DNA of 64,000 bases from Spartobacteria bacterium (GTDB taxonomy: Bacteria > Verrucomicrobiota > Verrucomicrobiia > Chthoniobacterales > UBA10450). The notes below the pieces were generated by a model, which did not search any database, had not been told where the DNA came from, and saw nothing but the letters and a program-made list of their open reading frames with translations. A program made the position numbers and the translations under genes. Location of the stretch: positions 1-64,000 of the forward strand of contig PMTM01000008.1 in the NCBI GenBank assembly GCA_003167365.1, in the 5' to 3' direction. Below are positions 44,859-53,577 of this stretch, in pieces. Positions within the stretch are counted from its first letter, which is position 1, and every line of letters starts with the position of its first letter.

Positions 44859-46408
44859 GGGCGGTAGGTCCTGGATTGGACATGGTGTCTCCACCATCCA
44901 AGACCAAACACGGCCAGGAACGCCACGGCGGACGTAAGTTGTGCGGCGATTCCGTCTAGCAGCACCCGGCAAACGATGGCTGGGACAAACGCGATGATTG
45001 CTGCCACAACCGGGGGGCTGATATCGTTCCACGACTGCTTCCATCGAAACACAAGCCGAAGCGTGGCGTAGCGGAGAACGGCCTGTACAGCGTACGCCAA
45101 AAAGATACCTACGGCGGCGCCCATCACACCGAGCCTCGGTATGAGCCATAGATTCCCGCCGAACGCGACCGCCCCAGTGATCAGGGAATGCAAGAGATTC
45201 AAACGCGGGCGTTGCACCATGATCGCCGTTTCACCTAACGAGACGAATGCAGAGATCGCGTAGGCGACCGCGACGATGCCGAGCCATGCACCCCCTTCCC
45301 GAAAAGCGGGACCGTAGATCATCAGAATAGTGGGGCCAGCGAGTGTCATCATCGCAACGAGTGGCAGCAAAACCCAGAGCAGCCATTGCGAGAGGCGAGC
45401 GTAGGTTGCAGCGGCGAGTTCGTGGTCGCCGGCGGCGGTCATTCCAGCCGCGACCGGTGCGAAAATCGGATTGAAAACTTGAGTGATTTTTCGCAGCCCA
45501 TTCGCAGTACCGACAACTGCACCGTAAATGCCGACGGTCACCAGCGTCACACCGGGCGTGCGTCCAATAAAACACCCCAAAATAATGAGATCCAATTGGG
45601 CAATGAATGTGGTAAGCAACTGGTGGGCGCTGATTGGAGCTGCGTAATTGAGCAGTTGCCTCAATTCGCTCCGCAATGAAACAGCGCCGCGTCCAACCGG
45701 AACGTGCCGGAACAGCTTTGACGCGAGCGTGAACGCCACCACTCCGGATGCCGCCGTTCCAACAATCAACGCCAGCTCCGGTCCAAAGGTTTTGAACCCG
45801 ATGGCGAGCGCAATCAAGAACGCAAGCGCCGTTACAATAGGCTCGGTAATTCCGCGCGAGTAGATGTCGTGTTGCATTACCTTCATGCCTTGCGAGACAG
45901 CAATGCTGATGCGATACAGCGCGACGCCCGGCATTGCGCAGAGAACTATCGCGATCGCGGAAACCATTTCGGGCTGTAAACGCAGACGCCCGCCAAGCAG
46001 TCGGATTGCAAAAATCGAGGCGACAGCGATGACAGCGGATTGGGCGAGGGCCAGCGCACCCGCTAGGCGAAACAAAGTCCGGCTGCGCTCCCGGTCGCCG
46101 GCAGCCTCGGAGCGCGCGATAAATGTGGTGATGGCGTTGTCGAGACCGAAGATGCCGACCTTGCTCAGGATGTCGGTGACCGCCCAAGCAATCGAGAACA
46201 TGCCCAGGGCCGCGGGCCCGAGCAGCCAAGCGACGAGCAGGTTGAAGAGCCCACGGAAGTTCGACGCCAGCATGGCGATGGCGTTGAAAAACATTCCCCG
46301 TTTCAGTTCCACGCCGGTTTCATCCACTCGCAGCAGGGAATCATCCGCCGGCGGGATGCTCGCCGTCGTCCTCACTGCCTTGAGTCGCTCACTGGTCGGG
46401 TCGCTCAC
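44855..46408 (-). CDS. Wzx-like polysaccharide flippase (MATE/MVF superfamily)
   Basis: 517 residues from GTG 46408; a TTG at 46471 overlapping the ABC gene is also possible. About 14 helices are predicted, with the O-antigen flippase-like opening (GMFFNAIAMLASNFRGLFNLLVAWLLGPAALG) and internal duplication. Proteins of this family flip lipid-linked sugars from the cytosolic to the periplasmic leaflet. Downstream of the ABC exporter genes on the same strand, it could move the glycolipid products of this region. The first 35 residues are non-hydrophobic and may be mis-started. Confidence 0.8.
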   Translation of the reverse strand: MSDPTSERLKAVRTTASIPPADDSLLRVDETGVELKRGMFFNAIAMLASNFRGLFNLLVAWLLGPAALGMFSIAWAVTDILSKVGIFGLDNAITTFIARSEAAGDRERSRTLFRLAGALALAQSAVIAVASIFAIRLLGGRLRLQPEMVSAIAIVLCAMPGVALYRISIAVSQGMKVMQHDIYSRGITEPIVTALAFLIALAIGFKTFGPELALIVGTAASGVVAFTLASKLFRHVPVGRGAVSLRSELRQLLNYAAPISAHQLLTTFIAQLDLIILGCFIGRTPGVTLVTVGIYGAVVGTANGLRKITQVFNPIFAPVAAGMTAAGDHELAAATYARLSQWLLWVLLPLVAMMTLAGPTILMIYGPAFREGGAWLGIVAVAYAISAFVSLGETAIMVQRPRLNLLHSLITGAVAFGGNLWLIPRLGVMGAAVGIFLAYAVQAVLRYATLRLVFRWKQSWNDISPPVVAAIIAFVPAIVCRVLLDGIAAQLTSAVAFLAVFGLGWWRHHVQSRTYRP

Positions 46409-46439
46409 GGACGCGGGTACATTGAGGCAGTCCGTCCGA

Positions 46440-47147
46440 TCAACTTCGTGAGCTGCGGGGGTGGCTGGCAATGATGCGGCCGTCCTTCATCTCGTGAATC
46501 CAATCGCACGCCTCCGCGATCGCCGGATTATGGGTAACGAGAAGCAAAGCCTTCTCGCCTTGGTGCACAAGATTCTTAAGTAGGTCAAAGGCGCGTTCTG
46601 AATTCGCGGTGTCAAGATTGCCCGTCGGTTCGTCCGCTAAAATTACCTTTGGATCGTTGGCGAGCGAGCGAGCGATGGCCACGCGTTGCTGCTCGCCGCC
46701 AGAGAGATGCCGGCTGGGCCGCCGCCGCTTATCTCCGAGACCGACTGCTTCGAGCAAGCCGCCGGCGCGCTCGAGCATTTCTTCCTCTGATAAACGGCCC
46801 AGTCGCCGCATCGGTATCATGACGTTTTCCTGCGCGCTGAAATCCTCCATTAGAAAATGAAATTGAAAGATGAATCCGATTAGTTCGTTGCGTCTGCGAG
46901 CGAGCTCGTCGTCACTCAGATTGGACATGAGCTGCGATTCGATCGCCACGGAGCCTTTATCGGGGGAATCGAGCAATCCGAGGATATAAAGTAACGTGCT
47001 TTTTCCGCAGCCCGAGGGTCCCACCACCGCGTGAACGCTGCCAGGGTCGAGTTGGAGTGAGACGCCGCGTAGCGCGTGCACGCGTGATTCCTCTTCGCCG
47101 AGATAACGCTCGACGTCGTGGCAACTGAGACGGATTTCTGAATTCAT
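46440..47147 (-). CDS. ABC transporter ATP-binding protein, LolD/MacB type
   Basis: 235 residues. Walker [10 protein letters not shown] at 43-51, the Q-loop FQFHFL, signature LSGGEQQR and Walker [13 protein letters not shown], with the switch His in LVTHNP, are all intact. The sequence style is that of the LolD/MacB/FtsE export group. Its ATG overlaps the permease stop by ATGA at 47144-47147. It partners the FtsX-type permease and the HlyD-type adaptor directly upstream. Confidence 0.92.
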   Translation of the reverse strand: MNSEIRLSCHDVERYLGEEESRVHALRGVSLQLDPGSVHAVVGPSGCGKSTLLYILGLLDSPDKGSVAIESQLMSNLSDDELARRRNELIGFIFQFHFLMEDFSAQENVMIPMRRLGRLSEEEMLERAGGLLEAVGLGDKRRRPSRHLSGGEQQRVAIARSLANDPKVILADEPTGNLDTANSERAFDLLKNLVHQGEKALLLVTHNPAIAEACDWIHEMKDGRIIASHPRSSRS

Positions 47148-48379
47148 ACGCTTGAACCGCGCAGTGTCGCGACTGGAGGAAGTTCGGCCGCGCGCCGCGC
47201 CGGCACGTAGCTCGCGATGGTCACAGCCACGATAGCGAGCAACGTTGCCCACATATAATGACGCCAATCCCACACTACCAGAAAATGGTTGGTGTAGAGC
47301 AAGCCGCGAATGCGAATGGGAATGTTCGAAACGCCCCAGGTCAACAATGCGCCGAAAATGCACCCAATAAGCGAGCCGGCCGCCGCAATCATGGCGCCCT
47401 GCCAGAGAAAAATCGCGCTGATGTCGATCCGTCTGTATCCCATTGAGCGAAGAATTGCGATTTCTTTAACTTTCGAAAGCACCGTCATGGTCAGCACGTT
47501 GAAAATGCCGAATCCGGCCAATAGTATTATCAACGAGACCGTAATTGCGGCGGACATCCGCAGGGTCAGGAAAAGTTGAAGCGTGCTTTCTTCACGATCT
47601 TGCCAACTTTGTGTTTCGTGCTGGAAAAGCGTTTCAAAATGCTGTGCTAAAGCCGGCGCACTATGCGGATCCCGCAGTTTGTAAATGATCATTGAGGCCG
47701 TGTAAGGCTTGTGTAAAAGCGTCTGAGCGACACGGGCATGTGAATAAACACGGGTGGCGTCGATAGGACCTATCCCACTGCGAGCAATGGCCGCCACTAT
47801 TAAGCGCCGGTACTCTCCACCTGGAGGCAGCAACTGAACGGTATCGCCCGGCTCCACATTCAGAACGTCCGCCAGGCGGGACCCGATAATTACAGAGTTC
47901 GGGTTGTTTCGAAAATCGTCGAAACTGCCATTAACAATTTGATGCGCCAGATCGGTCGTCTGCAAGTGCAGCGCCGGATCGATTCCGTAAAGATCGACAG
48001 TCGCATTTTCAAAACCCGCGCGTGCGCTAAGCGTTCCGCGCAGCACTGGCGAACAGGAAACGACGTTCGAGAATTGCCGGCTTACGCGCATGATCGCACT
48101 GGCGTCGTCTATCCCCTCGAAATAACTGCGATGTGAGGCCTGTGTCTTGGAGTTTTTCGGCGGGATAAGCATGGTCGACTGAGGACGAAAACGGGAACGA
48201 ACAATCAGCGCGCCATTGCTTCCCAGAGTCGAGTCGATGAAATACTGGGCGAATCCTTCGGTTTGCGCCTGCGTGCCGATGAAAATGGCCACGCCAAAAA
48301 CGACGCCGGCAAGGCTTAGCAACAAGGCGCGCTTGCGATGCACGAGAAAGCGCAGCGCGATGTAAAGCGGCGGAGTCAC
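47144..48379 (-). CDS. FtsX/MacB-type ABC permease
   Basis: 411 residues from a GTG start. One N-terminal helix (about 19-38), a periplasmic domain of about 230 residues (MacB_PCD-like: GSNGALIVRS, LGIDPALHL-type strands), then three C-terminal helices (SLIILLAGFGIFNVLTMTVLSK and KEIAILRSMGYRRIDISAIFLWQG are the FtsX core). This topology belongs to LolC/E and MacB systems that extrude lipoproteins, lipids or peptides using ATP. Translationally coupled to both neighbours (GTGA and ATGA). Confidence 0.9.
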   Translation of the reverse strand: MTPPLYIALRFLVHRKRALLLSLAGVVFGVAIFIGTQAQTEGFAQYFIDSTLGSNGALIVRSRFRPQSTMLIPPKNSKTQASHRSYFEGIDDASAIMRVSRQFSNVVSCSPVLRGTLSARAGFENATVDLYGIDPALHLQTTDLAHQIVNGSFDDFRNNPNSVIIGSRLADVLNVEPGDTVQLLPPGGEYRRLIVAAIARSGIGPIDATRVYSHARVAQTLLHKPYTASMIIYKLRDPHSAPALAQHFETLFQHETQSWQDREESTLQLFLTLRMSAAITVSLIILLAGFGIFNVLTMTVLSKVKEIAILRSMGYRRIDISAIFLWQGAMIAAAGSLIGCIFGALLTWGVSNIPIRIRGLLYTNHFLVVWDWRHYMWATLLAIVAVTIASYVPARRAAELPPVATLRGSSV

Positions 48380-49536
48380 TTAATGTTTCCGGCGACGATG
48401 TTGAGCCGGCGTTGCCGCACGATTTGCCCAGGTCGCAATTTGTCCTGATCCGTCACCACCACCCTATCACCCAGGGAGATGCCGCTTATTGCTTCCGCGA
48501 AATCGAGCGTGCGAAATCCAATTTTCACCGTTCGCCGTTGCACGGCGCCGCCTTTTACAATCCACGCCTGATCGACAAGTATCGCGCGCGTCGGAACGAG
48601 AAGAACATCTTCGTGCGTGCCGGTAATGATGTTCATCTCGCCGGTCATGCCCGCCATCAAATTGTCGGGCGGGTTCTCCAGGTCGAGCACGATGGTGTAG
48701 CGCTGCGTTTCCGGATCGGCCGCGGGTTGAACAGCGGAAACGCGAGCGGTGAATTGCTGGGTGCGATACGCATACAATTGCAGAATCGCCTTCATCCCCG
48801 GTTTTACTTCGCCGACGTCTTCTTCATTTACCTCGCCCCGGACATAATTCTTGCGCGCCGAGACGGTAAAAAGTTGATTGCCCTCCGCCACCAGTTCGCC
48901 ATCAATCGCTTGAATATTGCTGAGAATTCCGTCCATCGGCGCGCGGATCTCGGAATTCTTCATTTGCGCTTCGAGTTTCTTGCACGCGTCTTCCAATGTT
49001 CCGAGATTGCGGTCGCGCTCGATCCGTTCGTTCTCGACCGCGCCGCGCAACCGGCTCGCTTCGTTTTTCGCTTTTTCGTATTCAACGGCCGGCACGTTGC
49101 TTAAGGCTGCGAGTTTTTCGAGTCGCTGTAAATTGTCCTCCGCGGTTTTGAGTAACTCCGCCGAGGGCAACGGGAGCGCAGCTCGCTCGGTCGCGGCCGC
49201 CAGGTCTGCGCGAGCTTGTTTCAATTGGCGGGCGGTCGTTTCGTCGGCAATTGTCGCAAGTAATTGGCCTTTCTCGACAGTTTTGCCAATGGCGCCACGG
49301 CCAGCTGAGAAAGGATCGGCCAGCCGGATAAATCCGGCATTCTGTGCGCGAACCGGCACCACTTCTGTCGGCTCGATGCGCACCGTTCCATAGACTGCGG
49401 CGAAAGCGGTGCCGCGCTGGACGATTGCCACTTCTGCGACTGGCAAAAACAAATACCAAACAATCGCCACCACCACCACGAGCGGCGCGACCACCCAGAT
49501 CAGATTCTTCGATCGCAGAAACTTCAACGGCTGCAA
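48376..49536 (-). CDS. HlyD/MacA-type periplasmic adaptor protein
   Basis: 386 residues with an N-terminal membrane anchor (about 13-32). It has the barrel-sandwich (lipoyl-like) halves, a coiled coil (about 100-190, KQARADLAAATERAALPLP and SRLRGAVENERIERD), and the beta-barrel/membrane-proximal domains (IRAPMDGILSNIQ, GLNPDG-like strands). It links an inner-membrane ABC unit to TolC. The start codon is TTG, placed directly after the TAG of the upstream TolC gene (TAGTTG), so expression should be coupled. Confidence 0.88.
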   Translation of the reverse strand: MQPLKFLRSKNLIWVVAPLVVVVAIVWYLFLPVAEVAIVQRGTAFAAVYGTVRIEPTEVVPVRAQNAGFIRLADPFSAGRGAIGKTVEKGQLLATIADETTARQLKQARADLAAATERAALPLPSAELLKTAEDNLQRLEKLAALSNVPAVEYEKAKNEASRLRGAVENERIERDRNLGTLEDACKKLEAQMKNSEIRAPMDGILSNIQAIDGELVAEGNQLFTVSARKNYVRGEVNEEDVGEVKPGMKAILQLYAYRTQQFTARVSAVQPAADPETQRYTIVLDLENPPDNLMAGMTGEMNIITGTHEDVLLVPTRAILVDQAWIVKGGAVQRRTVKIGFRTLDFAEAISGISLGDRVVVTDQDKLRPGQIVRQRRLNIVAGNIK

Positions 49537-50874
49537 CTAATGCACGTTTTGCGCGCTGTCGTCTGAAAATTGAAAATAGCGTCCCAGCGCACGGTCCCAT
49601 TCCGCCAACGCCACTTTTTGTTGATAGGCGAGAGTGACGAGAGCACTTTTTGTTTCGAGGAGAGTGCTTTCAACTTGTCGAAACTCGAACTGCGATGCCA
49701 CGCCGCTGGCAAGATTTTGCTGGACGATGGTGGCGTTCTGCTCGGCGGCGGCAGTGGCTTCCTTGAGCGCGCTCTGTTTTGTCGCAATCGCCTTCAAGTT
49801 ATTCTGAATCCGCGAAAGCTCGCGCGGCACATCCGCTTCGAGTTTCCGCAACTCCACCTTGTTGATTTCACGTGCTTCGCGCTGTTTCATGACCGCGCCG
49901 TAAACTTTGCCGTTGTCGATCACGTGCCACGTATAAGCGCCCCCGGCGCGGATTTCGGAAGAGGCGATGTCGTCGGTACGCCGGTCTGAATTTTCCGTTG
50001 TGCGGCGAGTTCCCGAGACGGGAAGCAATTCGCCGGAGATCGTCGCGTTGATGGCTGGATAATATCCCGCCTCGATAATTCGCTGGTCTTCGTTCGCCGC
50101 GCGCACGACGAGGCGAGCGAGTTTGAGATCGGCCCGGCGCTCCAATGCCGCCGTTGTCCCAGCGTCAAGATCGACATCTATCGGCGCGAAAACCAATTCC
50201 CCTCCTGGGTTGGGCAAAGTTGCGCCAGCATCGAGATCGCTTCCCATCTCCTCAGCCAGCTTCAAAATAGCATCTCCATACGCGCGTTGCGCCGACTCGA
50301 CTCGAGGATCCTGGTTTCGCGTTTCTACTTCCACGCCGGTGAATGCGCCGCGATCGACCAGTCCCGCTTCGTATCGAGCTTTTTGGCTCACTACATTTTC
50401 TTCCAGCCGGCTCCTTTGCTCTTCGCGTAATGAACGCAATGAGCGATTGTAAAGCGCGCTGTAAAAAGCGATTCGGGCGGCGTGCAATTGCTGCGCCACT
50501 TCGACGTTGAGCCGCTGTTGCGCGATCAACAACTCCACATCGCCGCGACGGAAGGAAGCGGGAACTGCTGCGTTAAAGAGCGGTTGCAAAAAGTTGCCAT
50601 ATCCAAAACCGAATGCTTGGATCGATTTTTCACCCGCGCGATGGCCGCCTTGAACGCCGGCGACAATTCCGATGACTGCGTCGGGCAGTCCGACCGCCCG
50701 GAATATCAAGCGTTGCCCGACGGCTTGTTCAAGGCCGCATTTTGCCCTTTGAATCTCCGGATTTTTTTCAATGGTCGTTTGAAGCGCGGCCTCCAGGGTA
50801 AGTCCGAAGGTCCTCGTCGCCAAAGAAGCGATCAGACAACAAAGAAAGGCGGCCGGGAGAAACAATCGTTTCAT
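49537..50874 (-). CDS. TolC family outer membrane protein (second copy)
   Basis: 445 residues with a signal peptide (MKRLFLPAAFLCCLIASLA) and the OEP repeats: two long coiled-coil halves with GLEQAVGQ and the RLNVEVAQQLHAARIAFYSALYNRSL stretch typical of TolC hairpins. It forms trimers in the outer membrane. The start overlaps the stop of the first TolC gene by ATGA. Divergence from its neighbour suggests an older duplication. Confidence 0.88.
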   Translation of the reverse strand: MKRLFLPAAFLCCLIASLATRTFGLTLEAALQTTIEKNPEIQRAKCGLEQAVGQRLIFRAVGLPDAVIGIVAGVQGGHRAGEKSIQAFGFGYGNFLQPLFNAAVPASFRRGDVELLIAQQRLNVEVAQQLHAARIAFYSALYNRSLRSLREEQRSRLEENVVSQKARYEAGLVDRGAFTGVEVETRNQDPRVESAQRAYGDAILKLAEEMGSDLDAGATLPNPGGELVFAPIDVDLDAGTTAALERRADLKLARLVVRAANEDQRIIEAGYYPAINATISGELLPVSGTRRTTENSDRRTDDIASSEIRAGGAYTWHVIDNGKVYGAVMKQREAREINKVELRKLEADVPRELSRIQNNLKAIATKQSALKEATAAAEQNATIVQQNLASGVASQFEFRQVESTLLETKSALVTLAYQQKVALAEWDRALGRYFQFSDDSAQNVH

Positions 50875-52262
50875 CGTTGCGTCAGTTTTGCCGGAGGTTG
50901 CACAACATCGGCAACTTGCTTACCGCGCCGATCGTTGGATTGCTGGGTGATCTTTGGTTTGAATTCGAGCCCATCGGGATTCGTGGCGCAGGCACGAGCC
51001 AGTTTGGCGACGGCCGCGTTGTGCAAATAAATCGCGCTCAGCCGTGTTGTCCGAGTGCGTGTGACATCGGTTGCCGCCTGCAAAACATCGAGTTGAGTTC
51101 CCAGGCCGGCGCCGAGATTTCCTTTTGCGATTTCAAGAGATTCGTCCGCGGTCTGGACGTTTTTTGTTTCCGATTCGAGCACGTGGTCGGCTTGCTCGAG
51201 ATCAAGAATGGCGCCGCGCACTTCCGAGGCGATCGAACGCCGTGTCGCTTCCAGGGTTTGCACCGCAGCCGCGCGTCGCGCGCGCGTCGCTTCCAATCGT
51301 CCCCGAGTCGCGAATCCATCGAAGATGTGCCATTTGGCATTGATGCCGACGACATAGCCGTTATTGAATTCGTGACCGACCTCTGGATCCCGTTCGCTAT
51401 AAACTTCGTATCCGGAAAATACTTCCACCCACGGACGAGACGCGCTTCGGTCGAGTTGTTCTTGCCGATCTTCGATGTCGATGTCTTTCTGTCGCGCTTT
51501 GATTTCCGGCCGATCGGAATCCGCCCGCGCCAGGCATTCATTCAAATCGGGGTACCGTGGCTGATATTGCAACTGGCCGGTCACTTCGAATTGCGCATTT
51601 GCCGATTTTGATTTGAGATCCATTCCGAATAACTCGCTCAAGCGCAGGTAAGAATTCTGCAATTGCGTTTGGGCGTCGATCAGTTCCGGTTGCTCGTTGG
51701 CCAAAGCCACTTCCGCGCGGCTCACATTCAGCGTTCCCACGATGCCCGCGGTTAATCGTTCCTGTTGTGTTTTCAGTTCTTCCTGCAGAACGCCGACCGA
51801 TTGTTCGCGCACGCGAATCTTGGCGCGATTCAACAACAGCTCGTTAAAAGCGATCCGCACGTCCATGGCCACGCGATTGGTCACCGCCTGATATTCGTAT
51901 TCCTGCTTCTCGAGATTCAGTTGCGCGATCGCCATCTGGCTGCTTACCGCTCCGCCAGTGTAAATATTTTGGAGGACGCGAACAGAGGTATTGTAATCGT
52001 CGTTGCGCAGGCGCGATTCAGCTTGGTGCTCCCGTTCGCGCAGCAGCCCGGTGGAAACCACCGATGGAAGATAGCCCGACCGCGCTTCGATCAGCCCCCC
52101 GCGCGCGGCCTGGATTTTCTTGCGTGCGATGACCACCTCGGGATTTTGAGCTTGGGCTAATTGCACCGCCTCTTCGATGCCATAGCTAGGTGCTTCCGCT
52201 TCCATTGGTGCGGGAAGAAACAAGCCCGCCAATGACAAAACGGCCCAAAACTCCAGACGCAT
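50871..52262 (-). CDS. TolC family outer membrane protein (first copy, operon start)
   Basis: 463 residues. A signal peptide (about 1-23) precedes two OEP domains (GIEEAVQLAQAQNPEVVIARKKI, EKQEYEYQAVTNRVAMDVRIAFNELLLNRAK; later ATRRSIASEVRGAILDLEQADHVL). A basic/charged C-terminus ends the protein (KPKITQQSNDRRGKQVADVV). First gene of the export operon on the minus strand, with 211 bases of intergenic DNA shared with the divergent inositol-phosphate synthase gene. Confidence 0.88.
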   Translation of the reverse strand: MRLEFWAVLSLAGLFLPAPMEAEAPSYGIEEAVQLAQAQNPEVVIARKKIQAARGGLIEARSGYLPSVVSTGLLREREHQAESRLRNDDYNTSVRVLQNIYTGGAVSSQMAIAQLNLEKQEYEYQAVTNRVAMDVRIAFNELLLNRAKIRVREQSVGVLQEELKTQQERLTAGIVGTLNVSRAEVALANEQPELIDAQTQLQNSYLRLSELFGMDLKSKSANAQFEVTGQLQYQPRYPDLNECLARADSDRPEIKARQKDIDIEDRQEQLDRSASRPWVEVFSGYEVYSERDPEVGHEFNNGYVVGINAKWHIFDGFATRGRLEATRARRAAAVQTLEATRRSIASEVRGAILDLEQADHVLESETKNVQTADESLEIAKGNLGAGLGTQLDVLQAATDVTRTRTTRLSAIYLHNAAVAKLARACATNPDGLEFKPKITQQSNDRRGKQVADVVQPPAKLTQR

Positions 52263-52473
52263 CCCGTCTATCTCTCCGCGCGGGCCTATTTTTTCAATAA
52301 AAATCCCTCTTCTTTAGAAGCCCCGTTCGTGGCAATAGGCCAATTTGTGTGGCAAAGATGCTTGACGTGGTGGGCGGAACACGCTCCATTGCCCGCTTTG
52401 TTTTAAGGTAGATATCTTGTAACTTGCCTCTTGCCCGAGCAGAGGGGCTTTAGCTAGACTGTCATTACTAGGC

Positions 52474-53577
52474 ATGAGAAAAATTCGAATTGCAATCGTT
52501 GGAGTGGGCAATTGCGCCAGTTCCCTTATCCAGGGGATTAATTTTTATCGCGGAGGCTCCGGTAATGGCAGGAGCGTTGGACTGATGCATCGCCAGATCG
52601 GCTCCTACCAGCCCGAGGATATCGAGGTGGTCGCCGCCTTCGACATCGACCGCCGTAAGGTCGGACTCGATGTAAGCAAGGCCATCTTTTCCCCGCCGAA
52701 CTGCACCAAGATCTTTTGTGAGAAGATCAATCTCACCGGCGCAATCGTGAAAATGGGGTGCGTTTTCGATAGCTATGCTCCGCACATGCGCGAACAGGAT
52801 CCTCTTCGCACGTTCTTGCCGCTGGAAAAGGAATCGACCAGAGAACAAATCATCGCTGAGCTAAAAAACTCATCCGCCGAGATTATGTGTAATTATCTCC
52901 CGGTCGGCTCCGAAGAAGCCACGCGTTTTTACGCCAGTTGCGCCCTTGAGGCCGGCCTCGCTTTCGTCAACAACATCCCTGTTTTCATTGCCAGCGATCC
53001 GGTTTGGGCAAAGCGTTTTGCCGACAAAAAATTGCCAATCATTGGCGACGATATCAAAGCGCAAATGGGCGCGACCGTTTTGCACCGTACCATTATCGAT
53101 CTTTTCCGTAAGCGCGGGGTCAAGGTGGTGCGGACTTATCAGCTAAACACCGGCGGCAACACCGATTTTCTCAACATGCTCAATCGCGACAGGCTCGCTT
53201 CCAAGAAAACATCGAAGACCGAAGCCGTGCAATCGGTCATGGGCGAACGCCTCGACGATGAAAATATCCACATCGGGCCGAGCGATTACGTCCCGTGGCA
53301 ACGCGACAACAAAATCTGTTTTATCCGCGTCGAGGGCCGGCTCTTTGGCGACGTCCCAATGGAACTCGACTTGAAACTCTCCGTGGAAGATTCCCCGAAC
53401 TCCGCCGGAATTGCGATCGACTCGATCCGGTGCTGCAAACTCGGACTCGATCGCGGCATCGGTGGCGTCCTTCATTCCGCGTCCGCTTATTTTTCCAAGC
53501 ATCCTCCCGTGCAAATGACCGACGACGAAGCGTACCGTTCCGTGGAAGAATTCATCCGCGGCGTGCGCGCCTGCTAA
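52474..53577 (+). CDS. ino1: myo-inositol-3-phosphate synthase
   Basis: 367 residues, the short prokaryotic form. The NAD-binding loop is GVGNCASSLIQG near residues 10-21; the catalytic lysine region IGDDIKAQMGATVLHR, TYQLNTGGNTDFLNM, SKKTSKTEAV and SPNSAGIAIDSIR are all present. It converts glucose-6-phosphate to inositol-3-phosphate (1D-myo-inositol 3-phosphate), the only de novo source of inositol. It supplies the substrate needed by the cytidylyltransferase-like gene at 40412. Its stop is shared with the convergent addA-like gene (CTAA at 53574-53577). Confidence 0.94.
   Translation: MRKIRIAIVGVGNCASSLIQGINFYRGGSGNGRSVGLMHRQIGSYQPEDIEVVAAFDIDRRKVGLDVSKAIFSPPNCTKIFCEKINLTGAIVKMGCVFDSYAPHMREQDPLRTFLPLEKESTREQIIAELKNSSAEIMCNYLPVGSEEATRFYASCALEAGLAFVNNIPVFIASDPVWAKRFADKKLPIIGDDIKAQMGATVLHRTIIDLFRKRGVKVVRTYQLNTGGNTDFLNMLNRDRLASKKTSKTEAVQSVMGERLDDENIHIGPSDYVPWQRDNKICFIRVEGRLFGDVPMELDLKLSVEDSPNSAGIAIDSIRCCKLGLDRGIGGVLHSASAYFSKHPPVQMTDDEAYRSVEEFIRGVRAC

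Noticed and set aside
45231-46229. Minus-strand frame of 332 codons inside the flippase gene
   Set aside because: Out-of-frame shadow of the flippase on the same strand, rich in Arg, Cys and His, without helices.
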